Below are positions 1 to 10,269 of a stretch of DNA of 64,000 nucleotides, piece after piece. Both the position numbers and the translations under genes were made by a program. A model generated the notes under the pieces. The model saw nothing but the letters and a program-made list of their open reading frames with translations, was not told the origin of the DNA and ran no database searches. Origin of the DNA: Delphinapterus leucas (Eukaryota > Chordata > Mammalia > Artiodactyla > Monodontidae); NCBI RefSeq assembly GCF_002288925.2, contig NW_022098031.1, forward strand, positions 14,095,824-14,159,823. Direction: 5' to 3'. Each line of letters opens with the position of its first letter. Position 1 is the stretch's first letter.

Positions 1-524
1 TCCATCTGGTCTAATGTGTCATTTGAGACCTGTGTTTCCTTATTGATTTTCTGTCTGGATGATCTGTCCATTGATGTAAGTGGGGTGTTAAAATCCCCCA
101 CTATTACTATGTTACTATCAATTTCTCCATTTATGTCTGTTAACGTTTGCCTTATTATTGAGGTGCTCCTATGTTGGGTGCATATATATTTACAATTATT
201 ATTATCTTCTTCTTGGGTTGATCCCTTGCTCATTATATAGTGTCCTTCTTTATCTCTTGCAACAGTCTTTATTTTAAAGTCTATTTTGTCTAATATGAGT
301 ATTGCTACTCCAGCTTTTTTTTGATTTCCATTTGCATGCAATACCTTTTTCCATCTCCTCACTTTCAGTCTGTATGTGTTTCTAGATCTGAAGTGGGTCT
401 TTTATAGATGGCATATACACAGGTCTTGTCTTTGTATCCATTTAGCCAGTCTGTGTCTTTTGGTTGGAGCATTTAATCTATTTACACTTAAGGTAATTAT
501 CAATATGTATGTTCCTATTGCCAT
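1..524 (-). pseudogene. L1 ORF2, endonuclease domain start (partial, broken)
   Basis: The minus strand from an ATG at 524 encodes the apurinic-like endonuclease region of L1 ORF2p: KRHRLAKWIQ, then NGNQKKAGVAILI, DKEGHYIM and GDFNTPLT, all landmark motifs of the family. A stop interrupts the segment just before the KTHF motif, where active elements have a QETHF-type sequence. The rest of ORF2 lies outside the window. Confidence 0.85.
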
Positions 525-917
525 TTTGTTAACTGTTTTGGATTTGTTTTTGTAGGTCTTTTTTCTTCCTTTCCTCTTTTGTTCTCTTTTGTGATTTGAT
601 GACTATCTTCAGTGTTGTGTTTGGATTCCTTTTTCTTTTTTGTATGTATATATATTATAGATTTTTGGTTTGCAGTTACCATGAGGTTTTGCTCTATCAG
701 TCTATACATATACACAATTGTTTTAAGTTACTGATCTCTTAATTTCAAATGCATTTCTAATATCCTGCATTTGTACTCTCCTGTTCTCGCGACTGCTGGT
801 TTTGATATCATATTTGTGTGCAGATGATTTCCTCCCTGTACTGTAATTTTGCCTTTACTGTTGACCTTTCCCATTTCATAATTTTCTTATTTCTAGTTGT
901 GGCCTTTTCTTTTCCAC

Positions 918-1816
918 CTAGAGAAGTTCCTTTAGCATTTGTTGTAAAGCTAATTTGGTGCTGCTGAATTCTTTTAGGTTTTGCTTGTCTGTAAAGCTTT
1001 TAATTTCTCCATCAAATCTGAATGAGAGCCTTGCTAGGTAGAGTATTCTTGGTTGTAAGTTTTTCCCTTTCATTACTTTAAATATACCATGCTACTTTCT
1101 TCTGGCCTGCAGAATTTCTGCTGAAAAATCAGTTGATAACCTTATGGGGATTCCCTTCTTTGTTATTTATCACTTTTCCCTTGTTGCTTTTAATATTTTA
1201 TCTTTATCTTTAATTTTTGTCAATTTGATTAGTAGATGTCTTGGTGTGTTCCTCCTTGGTTTAATCCTGTATGGCTCTCTCTGCACTTTCTGGAGTTGGG
1301 TGACTGCTTCCTTTCCCATGTTAGGGAATTTTTCAGCTATTATCTCTTCAAATATTTTCTCAGGCCTTTTCTCTCTCTTTTCTCCTTCTGGGACCCATAT
1401 AATGCAAATACTGGTGCATTTGGTATTGTCCCAGAGGTCTCTTAAACTGTCCTCATTTCTTTTCATTCTTTTTTCTTTATTCTGTTCCACAGCAGTGATT
1501 TCCACCACTCTGTCTTCCAGCTTACTTGTACATTCTTCTGCCTCATTCATTCTGCTGTTGATTCTTTCTAGTGTATTTTTTCATTTCAATTATTGTATTC
1601 TTCAACTGTGTGGTTGTTTTTTGTATTTTTGAACTCTTTGTTAAAAACTCTTGTAACTTCTCGCTCTGTGCATCTGTTGTTTTCCTGAGTTCTTGGATCA
1701 TCTTTATGATCATTACTCTGAACTCTTTCTTGGGTAGATTGCCTATCTCCACTTAGTTGGTCTTCTGGGGTTTTATCTTGTTCTTTTGTCTGGAATATAT
1801 TCTTCTGCCATCTCAT
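918..1816 (-). pseudogene. L1 ORF1 (RNA-binding chaperone), frameshifted
   Basis: Minus-strand reading gives an L1 ORF1p: an N-terminal part opening with MRWQKN and a KEQDKTPE stretch, a coiled-coil region (QNKEKRMKRNEDSLRDLWDN), the RRM core (FEEIIAEKFPNMGKE, RRNTPRHLLIKL) and a C-terminal domain (KNLQPRIL, FRFDGEI) ending with TAG at 918-920. The protein is split over several frames near 1750, 1550 and 1170, so it is broken. In active L1s this protein binds L1 RNA as a trimer and acts as a nucleic-acid chaperone. Confidence 0.85.
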
Positions 1817-2904
1817 TTTGTCTAAACTTCTATTTGAATTTTTATGTATGTGGTAGGTTAGTTATGCTTCTTGACCTTGGAGAAATGGCCCTCTGTAGGG
1901 GATGTCCTGTGTGTCCCAGAAGTACACTCCCCTCTCATTGCCCAGGAGCCAGGGACCAGCTGGTAGATTCTGACCTGTGTTTGTGGACTCAGTTCTGCAG
2001 CCTGCTGGATCATGGTATTCTTGCTTCTGGTGTCTGCCCCCTGGTGGGTGAGGCTGGTCTAGAGGCTTGCGTAGGCTTCCTGGTGGGAAGCTCACTGGTG
2101 AGTGCAGCTGGGTCTTGGCCCTCTGTTGGGGAGGGCCATGTTAAGGGGTATGTCTAGAGGGGGCTGTGGGCTCAGGAAGTCTTTAGGCAGCCTGTCTGCT
2201 GATGGATGGGGCTATGTTCCTACCCTGTTTGTTGTTTGGCCTGAGGTGTCCCAGCACTGGAGCCTACAGGCCATTGGGTGGGGCCAGGTCTTGGTGGCAA
2301 AGTGTCAGCCTCCAGGAGAGCTCATACCAATGAATACTCTCCGATACCTCTGCCACCAGTGTCCTTGTCCCCGGAGTGAGCCACAGCTGCCCCCCACCCC
2401 TGGAGACCCTTCAAAACTAGATGAGTCTGGCCCAGGCTCCTATGAAGTCATTACTTTTGCTCTGGGTCCCAGTTACACAAGACCTGGTGTGCACCCTCCA
2501 AGAGTGGAGTGTCTGTTTCCCCCAGTCCTGTGGAGCTCCTGCATTCAAGCCCCGCTGGCCTTCAAAACCAACTGCTCTGGGGGTTCCTCTTCCCAATGTC
2601 AGACCTCCAGGCTGGGGAGCCTGATGTGGGACTCAGAACTCTCACTCCTGTGGGAGAGCTTCTGCAATATAACTATTCTTCAGTTTATGGGTCACGCACC
2701 TGAGGGCTATGGGATTTGATTATATCACGAGTGTGCTCTTACTACTGTCTTGTTGTGGTTTCTTCTTTATGTCTCTGGATGTAGAATATCTTTTTTGGTA
2801 GGTTCCAGTCTTTTTATCGATGATTGTTTAGCACTTAGTTGTGATTCTGGTGTGCTTGTGAGAGAAGGTGAGGTCAAGGTCCTACTCCGCCATCTTGCCC
2901 TGAC
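1817..2904 (-). promoter_or_regulatory. L1 5' UTR / internal promoter region with YY1-like site
   Basis: This GC-richer block precedes ORF1 of the minus-strand L1. At its extreme 5' end the plus strand reads CCGCCATCTTG (2887-2897), the classic YY1-binding motif that also sits near the start of human L1 and sets transcription initiation there. That this copy still has promoter activity is not shown. Confidence 0.6.
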
Positions 2905-3228
2905 CTTCATCTGCACTGATTTTGAAATTGGAAGATTGAGGAAATAAGGCAAGAAAAAATATTTACAGTCTTAAGAAGACCACATCTTAGTTAAAATAAT
3001 GATTCTGGGCAAATTTTAATTCTCTTCTATGAAATTGGTTGAAAAATAGCCTTATTTACTGCATAAAAATAATTTTTAATATAGCAAACTTGTATCTCTA
3101 AAGAGTGACTACTTTAATGTCAACTACAAAGCTCGAAAATACAGACCTGTTGTATTATTGACATTTCCAAAATGGTCCTGCTCGCAAAACCCTATTTGGT
3201 CTTAATCAGAATTCTCTCTCCCCATTAG

Positions 3229-3324
3229 CCCTTTGTACACCACGATGCATGAACGGCGGGCTTTGTGTTACTCCCGGTTTCTGCATCTGTCCACCTGGAT
3301 TCTATGGGGTCAATTGTGATAAAG
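3229..3324 (+). CDS. WIF1: WIF1 exon encoding EGF-like repeat 2 (probable exon 6)
   Basis: A 96-nt exon flanked by an AG acceptor (3227-3228) and a GTAACT donor (3325). It starts with two bases that complete a split Ala codon and ends with one base of the next, so it is symmetric phase 1. The 31 complete codons start [10 protein letters not shown] and end GFYGVNCDK, with six cysteines in the EGF pattern, matching what I know of WIF1. WIF1 is a secreted antagonist that binds Wnt ligands through its WIF domain; its EGF repeats help retention on heparan sulfate and Wnt affinity. The signal peptide, WIF domain and first EGF repeat lie upstream of the window. Confidence 0.95.
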
Positions 3325-3454
3325 GTAACTTTCTAAGAACAAGGTTCTTTTTACTTTTTAAATGTTTGATTAAAAGACATATATTTACTATATCATCACT
3401 CTTCATAACAGCTCTGTAAATAGGATGTATCACTTCACCAGCTGCTATAACTTT

Positions 3455-3658
3455 TTTGTTGTTGTTGTTTTTTAATGTAAATTTATTTATTGCTGCATTG
3501 TGTCTTCATTGCTGTGCACAGGCTTTCTCTAGTTGTGGCGAGCGGGGGCTCTCTTCATTGCTGTGTGCAGGCTTCTCATTGCGGTGGCTTGTCTTGTTGC
3601 GGAGCATGGGCTCTAGGCGCACACGGGCTTCAGTAGTTGTGCCGCGCTGGCTCAGTTG
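3455..3658 (-). mobile_element. CHR-type SINE (long form), head-truncated
   Basis: On the minus strand this is the 3' body of a long CHR SINE (CACAACTACTGAAGCC and GAGAAGCC-type blocks, AATAAATTTACATT-like tail). The tRNA-related head is missing. A near-perfect duplication of GCTGCTRTAACTTT (3441 and 3659) flanks it, which supports a retroposition event rather than a fragment. Confidence 0.8.
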
Positions 3659-3672
3659 GCTGCTGTAACTTT

Positions 3673-5820
3673 AACCCCAAATTTTATTGTAGTTTAACAC
3701 AGTACAAGTTTACATTTGCTCACAGAATGCTCCAGGGCAGGAATACTTGGTCAGTGGGCAGGGCAGTTCTCCATGCAGTGATTTAGGGTCCCAGGTGCCT
3801 TCCATCAGTGGTTCTAGAGCTCTGGAGCTCTCCAGATCCAGCCAATAAGCAGAGAAAGAAAGACTGGAGTAGGTGCTGCTTAAAAAACAAACAAAAAACA
3901 AAACAAAACAAAAGCTCAGAAGTGACCTACAAAACATCAACACCTATTCCATGGATAGGAATTAGCTCCATGATCCTACCTGGATGCAGGCAGGAGAAAT
4001 GTCATCCCTGGTTGGACAACCATCTCCCAGTGACAACTTTATGGGAGGGGAGCATGGATTTTTGTGAACAATTAACTTCTCCTTCCCCACTGGGGTTTTG
4101 GTATGTCCCAAATTAGTTTTATGGGTGAGTTTCAAAGACTGAAATCAAACAGTCTCTTCCAAATTGCCTGACCTAGAAGTTCACTGATCCCGAATTTAAT
4201 TCTCTGCTCACAGATCACATCCCTGAGAGATCAGGGTCCTCCTTCCTATGATGCTGCATCATAGCCAGATTTTACTCTCAAAAAGTGGATTCAAATGTGG
4301 CTCTAAAATAGTACTGAGTGATTCATACTCTTTACAGGACACCTATCTATTTTGCCCAGTTCACATCTTTTATGGAAAAAAAATTAAATTATCCTTAAAG
4401 TGTATGTATTTAATGAAATTATCCTTGTGTCCAAAATGCTAATTGCATGAGTAGGGCACTGTTTCTTTTAAATAACTACTTGCCTCAAAATAAAATGATG
4501 TGTTATTTTAGAGAAGTGTCTCTTTAGTGATAATGCAGATAGCACCAGTTAAGATTGAGCAGCTTTTTAAAAAAGAAGGAAAAGCTAAAGGAAAGAGCCC
4601 TTAATATGAGTCAGAATAGTCATTTATGATTGTCTGTTGTTTTATGATATACAAAGTACCTTCATACAATTACCTAACTTTACTCTCAACAATCTTTTGA
4701 GATATGTAAAGCATCATCCATCCCAATCTCAGCTAAGCAAAATGAGGTTTATAGAGCTTGAGAAGCTTGGCCGAAATTCACACCCTCCACTGTACCATGT
4801 TGCCACTCAGGCTACCTGTTTCACATCTTAGTTCCTCTACCAGTGACTGCTTCTGGGCAGAGAACCTCATCTCTGTGGGTGACGCTTTTCCCAACTCTAA
4901 ACTGGAAATTAAGCCATTGACCCCTGGTTCCCCCACCTCTATGCTAAATGAGATCATGTCTGAGAGCATCTCTACCTTTTAGTTGTAAGTGATCTTCTAA
5001 AACTATAGCATTGGAGTGAAAATAATTTTAAAATTTTATGTTCATAAAGATTAAGCACTAATGACACTGATAATAATAGCCATTGAGTAAAACTCTTTCT
5101 TGTGAAGCTTCTTTGCATTTGTCTGAATGTAACCTTCAGCATCTCTGCTACTTCAAACCTGGGCAGAAGTTAATTCTTGAAGCAGAATTAAACTCATATT
5201 ATCTCAAAACTATTAGGAAATAGAGCAAATCCTTCAGAGATTTGGATGAAGAATGAATGTATTATCAGGTTTAGAAAGACCATTTGTGAAGCCTGCTCAC
5301 ACAGATGAGGCTGTTATTGGTGTATTTGCACAGTGGACTGTCAATTGTAATGTTTTTCTTACGCTATGGTGTCACAAATGCTGCATGGTCCCTGTTGAAG
5401 GAAAAGATCTATGTGTATTCCAGTTTCTTCTACATTTGTAATACTTTACCTTTCAGATGAAAGATTTTCTTACTTGTTAGACTCCAGTAACTTTTTTTTA
5501 TTCTTTTGGAAAGTCTGTTGAAATTCCATTTGGTTTCCCCAGAGATCTGGGAACATTAAAAACTAATGTTTTTTACTCCCTCAACAAAAAGATGCATTTA
5601 TTAACCAGGAGGGAGTGTAGAGCTTCTGAAAAATGGTTTAATTACTGGAACGGAGCTAGACCGTAGCCCTACATATTTGAAGAAACACTAAAGATTAACT
5701 TTTATTGGCTCTTGGGACATCTGTTGCAAACTTTAACAGTTGAGTAGTTAAACACTGGCCTAGCAAACCCTCAGCCCCAGTGAAAGTTACTTGGTGTCTC
5801 TGGCTCATTTTCTGAGTCGA
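3673..5820. other. WIF1 intron sequence without recognised gene
   Basis: No exon-like open frame with splice sites is seen. An old MIR-like piece may lie at about 4640-4760 (an ATTACCTAAC..CTCAACAATCTTTTGAG pattern followed by AATGAGGTTTATAGAG), but it is too degraded to be sure. Short open frames here lack any recognisable content. Confidence 0.5.
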
Positions 5821-5833
5821 GAATCATGGCACA

Positions 5834-6040
5834 GGCTTCCCTGGTGGCGCAGTGGTTGAGAGTCCACCTGCTGATGCAGGGGACACGGGTTCATGCCCCG
5901 GTGCAGGAAGATCCCACATGCCGTGGAGCGGCTGGGCCCGTGAGCCATGGCCATTGAGCCTGCGCGTCCAGAGCCTGTGCTCCGCAACGGGAGAGGCCAC
6001 ACCACAACAGTGAGAGGCCCACATACCGCCAAAAAAAAAA
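5834..6040 (+). mobile_element. CHR-type SINE, complete, perfect 13-bp TSD
   Basis: tRNA-Glu-derived head (GGCTTCCCTGGTGGCGCAG, B box around GGGTTCATGCC), the cetacean body and an A10 tail. The duplication GAATCATGGCACA occurs at 5821-5833 and 6041-6053 without mismatch, so this is a fairly young insertion. Confidence 0.95.
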
Positions 6041-6303
6041 GAATCATGGCACAACAGAAATTAGAGAAGCTTGGTCCAGATGGTAAAGTATTATGCAAAT
6101 ACTAAGGGTGTGGCCAAATTCAGCAATCAGCTTTGTCATATTCTGTAACTTTTGATTATACTCCCAGGTTCATTGCATTCTACACATTAGTAAGGGATAG
6201 TGCCCAGAGGGCTCCAGCCAAGTGGACACAGGTCCTGATGTTTTCTCATCTCTTCTTATTATCCCCAGGAGAAACAGGACACGCTCACAAAAACAACCGT
6301 CTT

Positions 6304-6408
6304 GTGCTCGCTTCAGCAGCACATATACTAAAATTGGAATGATACAGAGAAGGTTAGCATGGCCCCTGCATAAGGATGACATGCAAATTCGTGAAACATT
6401 CCACAATT
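6304..6408 (+). pseudogene. U6 snRNA retropseudogene with poly(A)
   Basis: About 105 bases match U6 snRNA from its 5' end (GTGCTCGCTTC) through the ACAGAGA box and the GCATGGCCCCTGC region to the 3' end. There are several substitutions (for example CAGC for CGGC, GGTTAGC for GATTAGC, CATAAGG for CGCAAGG). It is followed by a 13-base A run instead of the T run that ends real U6 genes. That and the absence of visible TATA/PSE promoter elements upstream argue for an L1-mobilised copy. Confidence 0.9.
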
Positions 6409-6421
6409 AAAAAAAAAAAAA

Positions 6422-7654
6422 CTGTCCAGCCCTAACAATACTAGCAGCAAGTAGCAAAGAGGAAGTCCAAGAGTTGATTCTCCTAAATCCTAAATTCTGT
6501 ACCCCAATGCTTTTGCTCTCCTCTACATCAGGAGGCTTGATTTTGCCAAAGCAAGTACAGCATGGCCTTAAGCTGAGAGGTACTTATGATTTTTAACAAA
6601 AAGCTTTATCATTTAAGAAGCATGATATTCATAGAATATTCCAGTTGGACTTCTTTTCCACAAAGAAAGCATACACTTAGAACTTTTGGATTTCCTTTCT
6701 GATTTTCTTACTGAAAGCTTATTCCAGCTTTCGTTCATCTATAGCCAACTCTGGCCTGTTTTATATAGGACAAGAACAAATAGGCCATAAAACTGGAATA
6801 GCTGAGAATCGAGTTCTTATTTTCATCTCCTTTACAGAATGAACCAACTTGTCTATTTTTAGATATTTGCTCTCCCCCGTCCCCATTTCTGTCCTCCCTC
6901 TATTTTAGGTGCCAGTGAGCAGTGAAATTTCAGAAGCTGACTCTAAGAGAGAGGGTTTAGTATGAATCACAAACAGTATGATTATTACCTGGAAAATATA
7001 GTTAATTGGACTCCCACAATAATATACCCACATTCTTCACCCCTCCAGCTCATGCTGCCACCACGTCCCTGCCTGTGGGACCCGCAAGGGGCAACAGTCT
7101 GTCTTTTCCTGAATATAATTACTCCTTCCTGCAAATGTCAAAAAAGTCTATTTTTTAAAAATTCCTGTTATATAAGATGCATCTCTGTTCCTCTTATTCA
7201 GAAAAGAAGCTGCTTTCTCCTTTGTCTGATCCCAGTACTTATGACTTCTCTCCCTTTTATCTACTCCAAAGAAAGTTTTCTCCTTTTATTCTTCCCTCAT
7301 CTTAAAAAATATTTTCTTGGGTTCATAGAGTTCTTCTCCTTTAAGAGCATAGATATTTATAAGAAAATAAAAAAGATAATTTTTTTTTTTTTTAAACACA
7401 TGATGCCTTTTTTCACTAAGAAGTAAACCCCTAGAGGTGGGCCCTGTGTAATGTGTGTGGTATCCTGTTAACGTTGCTGGAATCTGCAAATGGTCAAACA
7501 ATTGCTTACAAGTCCTGTATGTGTAAAGTGGCTTGTTTTGTTAAATAAGTAAATGGGCAAGTAGCAGATGCCTAAGAAGAATCATTTAGCCTTAATGAAA
7601 TGTTGTTAGATTTAAGCCACTATCTAATGCAATACCCTGTTTTCATTCTAACAG
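6422..7654. other. WIF1 intron sequence, no recognised feature
   Basis: AT-rich intron DNA with a T-run (7380-7393). The 154-codon open frame at 6962-7426 is low-complexity and poly-Phe/Lys rich at its end, and has no recognised domain. Confidence 0.5.
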
Positions 7655-7750
7655 CAAACTGCTCAGCCACCTGCTTTAACGGAGGGACGTGTTTCTACCC
7701 TGGAAAGTGTATTTGCCCTCCAGGACTTGAGGGGGAACAGTGTGAAATAA
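7655..7750 (+). CDS. WIF1: WIF1 exon encoding EGF-like repeat 3 (probable exon 7)
   Basis: A second 96-nt phase-1 exon, with a polypyrimidine-AG acceptor ending at 7654 and a GTGAGT donor at 7751. It encodes [18 protein letters not shown] followed by [14 protein letters not shown], with all six EGF cysteines. The reading frame joins exactly with the previous and next exons (split codons G|CA and A|GC). No disabling change is seen. The exon sits about 4.3 kb after the preceding one, in an intron holding two SINEs and a U6 retrocopy. Confidence 0.95.
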   Translation, partial: QTAQPPALTEGRVSTLESVFALQDLRGNSVK

Positions 7751-7794
7751 GTGAGTATTGACCTGCATTGTCTTTTTTCGGGGGGGAAACTTAG

Positions 7795-7905
7795 AAGCTC
7801 CATCTAACCCCTTCGTTTTATTGATGAGGAATCTGAAGCCCAGAGACAATGAATACCTTGTCTAAGGACTCAGGGCCAGTGGTTTCTTTTTACTAGATTG
7901 AGCCG
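7795..7905 (+). repeat. Probable MIR fragment
   Basis: Contains the degraded MIR core TTTTATTGATGAGGAATCTGAAG..CCCAGAGACAATGAA..CTTGTCTAAGGACTCA, which follows the family pattern of a bulk 'gaggaaactgaggc..agagaggttaag' string. Partial and old. Confidence 0.5.
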
Positions 7906-8254
7906 CCATCTGTTTTGGCTAAAGGTGGGCAAAGAGTGACATAGCTCAGCACAGATGACTCAGAGCCAATGCTCTCTGACTCAGTTATCTGGGTTCGAGT
8001 TATTCACCATGTTGCGTTGTCTCTTGCTAGTGATTTCTGTCCCCTTCTCATTGTGCAGAGCCCATAGTTTCAGCCTGGAAATGTACATCAGAGCTTTAGG
8101 ACAGCTGGAATTTGTTCACCTACCTGCAGGCATAGAGAGTTTTTCCTCTGGCACTCACTGCCACATTTCCTAACCAGACGGAGCCTCGTAACTTATCTCA
8201 GAGAAAAGGATAGACTCAAGAAAAAAGATGGGGAAAAAAGATGCAGAGCAATAA

Positions 8255-8510
8255 AAACAAACAAACAAAAACCTAATAGCACATGCAACAACATGAATGA
8301 ATTGCACAGACGTTATGCTAAGTAAAAGCTAGACACAAGAAAGTACATGCTGCATGATTCCATTTTTATGAAGTTCAAGAACAGGCAAAAGTAATGGATG
8401 ATCATAGAAACAAGAATAGTGATTGGGGGGCACAAAGGAACTTTATGGGGTGCCCAAAATGCTCTATATCTTGATTGAGGAAGTGTCTCTTGAGTATTTA
8501 TGTAAAAAAA
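8255..8510 (+). mobile_element. Old L1 (L1M type) 3'-end fragment
   Basis: Includes the L1 3' region phrases ACAACATGAATGAATT, GCTAAGTAAAAGCTAGACAC and TGATTCCATTTTTATGAAG typical of ancient mammalian L1M 3' ends. It is heavily diverged and not coding. Confidence 0.75.
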
Positions 8511-9514
8511 AAAAAAGAAAGAAAGAGTTGAGCCATAAACTTAAAATCAGTGCACATTATGCCTTCACTAGATGTTTGTCATGCTTTGATACCAAAAAAA
8601 AAAAAAAGTAATGGTGGAATGTGGTAGGTAATCATTGTTTTGGGAATCAGGATACCAAACCGCTTGCCCTGGCCCTGTCACCTCCCAGTCACGTCACTGA
8701 AAGCTCTCTGCTCAACTCAGAAATGAGCCAGCCCCACTCTCAATTACCCTATGACCCAGAAGACAGATAACACTGAAGCCCTGCTCAGGAAGGAGCAGAA
8801 GGAGTGCGAGTGAGCGCATCTGCTAAAGGTGCTGTGTCCCCGCCTTTCTGGAAGTTCTGGAATATGGCATTTTCACCTCCAGCTGTATTGTATCCATAAA
8901 ACACCACTGTGTTTGGTACAGCCATAGTTTCTGAAGTTGTACTGGGTTCAGAATTCAATACTACTGACTTCCTATTTTAACTTTCAACCTCTAATTTATT
9001 TGTGGGTTTTTGTAGTTCAATAAGTAGTAGCTGAAGTGACGGTTTTTTATACAGTTCAAATGAAGTACCTCTACGGTTTCCACAGGACATGTAATTAATC
9101 GTCAGGATGTGGTTTCTGCTCTTCCTGCCCTGATAAAGATATCTCTGAGCTCACTCCCCTCACTTTTCTTCCCATACTTACTCTCAAACTTCGCATATTT
9201 AGTTGGTTCATGTTTATGAATCTTTGTTCATGGGTTCATTTCTCTTCATGTAGACATCTGTTTCATGCCCTTAAACTTATGACCTTTCCATTGGCAGAAA
9301 CTGTTTTCTATTCTTTTCTTTTTTTAACTGCACCAAAAATGTGGGCCTTTTGAAAGCTCCTGATTATCCCCATCACAAGTTATACTCAAATCCTTTTAGG
9401 AAATTTTTTGTTTCTATTACAGGAACCAAATTACCAGGAAAAAATTAAAATGGGTCTTGAGTTGAAAAGTGCCTCTAGTGTAATAGAGACAAAAAGTTGA
9501 ATTATGTATCCTAT

Positions 9515-10265
9515 TTTTAAATTGAGATACAACTCACATACCGTAAAATTCACCATTTTAAAATATATAATTGAATAAGGTCACGAAGTTGTGCAGCATC
9601 TCTTCTAATTCCAGAACATGTCATCATCCCTCAGAGAAACCCTGTACCGATCAGCAGTCACTCCTCATTGCCTCTCCCCAAGCCCCTGGAATCCACTAAT
9701 CCACTTCCTGTCTCTTTAGATTTGCCTATTCTAGACATTTCATATAAATAGAATCATCCAATATATGGCCTTTTATGTCTGACTTCTTTCACTTAGCATG
9801 TTTTCGAGGTTCACCTACGTTGTAGCATATATCATTACTTCCTTTTACTTGCTAAATAACATTGCGTTGTGTGGATATACCAACCACATTTTGTTTATCC
9901 ATTCATCAGTTGATGGGCATTTGGGCTGTTCCCACTTTAGGACTCAACGAATAATAGTGCTGCTACAAACATTTGTGTACAAGTTTTTGTGTGAACAGTT
10001 CTCTTGGGTATATACCTAGGAGTAAAATTGCTAGGCCACATGTTAACTCTTTAATTTTCTGAGGAACTGCTGAACTGTTTTCCAAAGTGGCTGTACCATT
10101 TTACATTCCCACCAGCAATGTACAAGGGTTCCAATTTCTCCATATCCTTACCAACACTTGTTATTGTCTGTTTTTTTAATGAAATATGTATTCTGATGCT
10201 ATTTATATTTTCATTTCTCCTGGCCTCTATCAGAATTGATATCTTCTCAAACTTCATTCTGACTT
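9515..10265 (-). mobile_element. Old L1 (L1M type) 3' end
   Basis: The minus-strand L1 3' UTR and ORF2 end are recognised from plus-strand phrases such as ATTGAGATACAACTCACATA, CATTCATCAGTTGATGGGCA, TTGGGTATATACCTAGGAG and TTACATTCCCACCAGCAATG. These are standard landmarks of old mammalian L1s. The open frames seen here are relics of this element. Confidence 0.85.
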
Positions 10266-10269
10266 GACT

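Larger units (their letters stand above)
1..2904 (-). mobile_element. L1 LINE, 5' half (5' UTR, ORF1, start of ORF2), continues past window start
   Basis: Read on the minus strand, a 5' UTR of about 1.1 kb begins near 2904 and is followed by a broken ORF1 (1816-918) and the endonuclease start of ORF2 (524-1). The order and spacing are those of a mammalian L1, and the preserved 5' end means this was a full-length insertion, not a truncated one. It lies in a WIF1 intron, antisense to WIF1. The 3' end is outside the window, so target-site duplications cannot be checked. Frameshifts in ORF1 and a stop early in ORF2 make the copy inactive. Confidence 0.9.

Noticed and set aside
1144..2719. Plus-strand open frames of 123-205 codons
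   Set aside because: They are antisense to the minus-strand L1 5' UTR and ORF1.
6962..7426. 154-codon open frame as a protein gene
   Set aside because: Low complexity, Phe/Lys homopolymer-like end, no domain, inside an intron.
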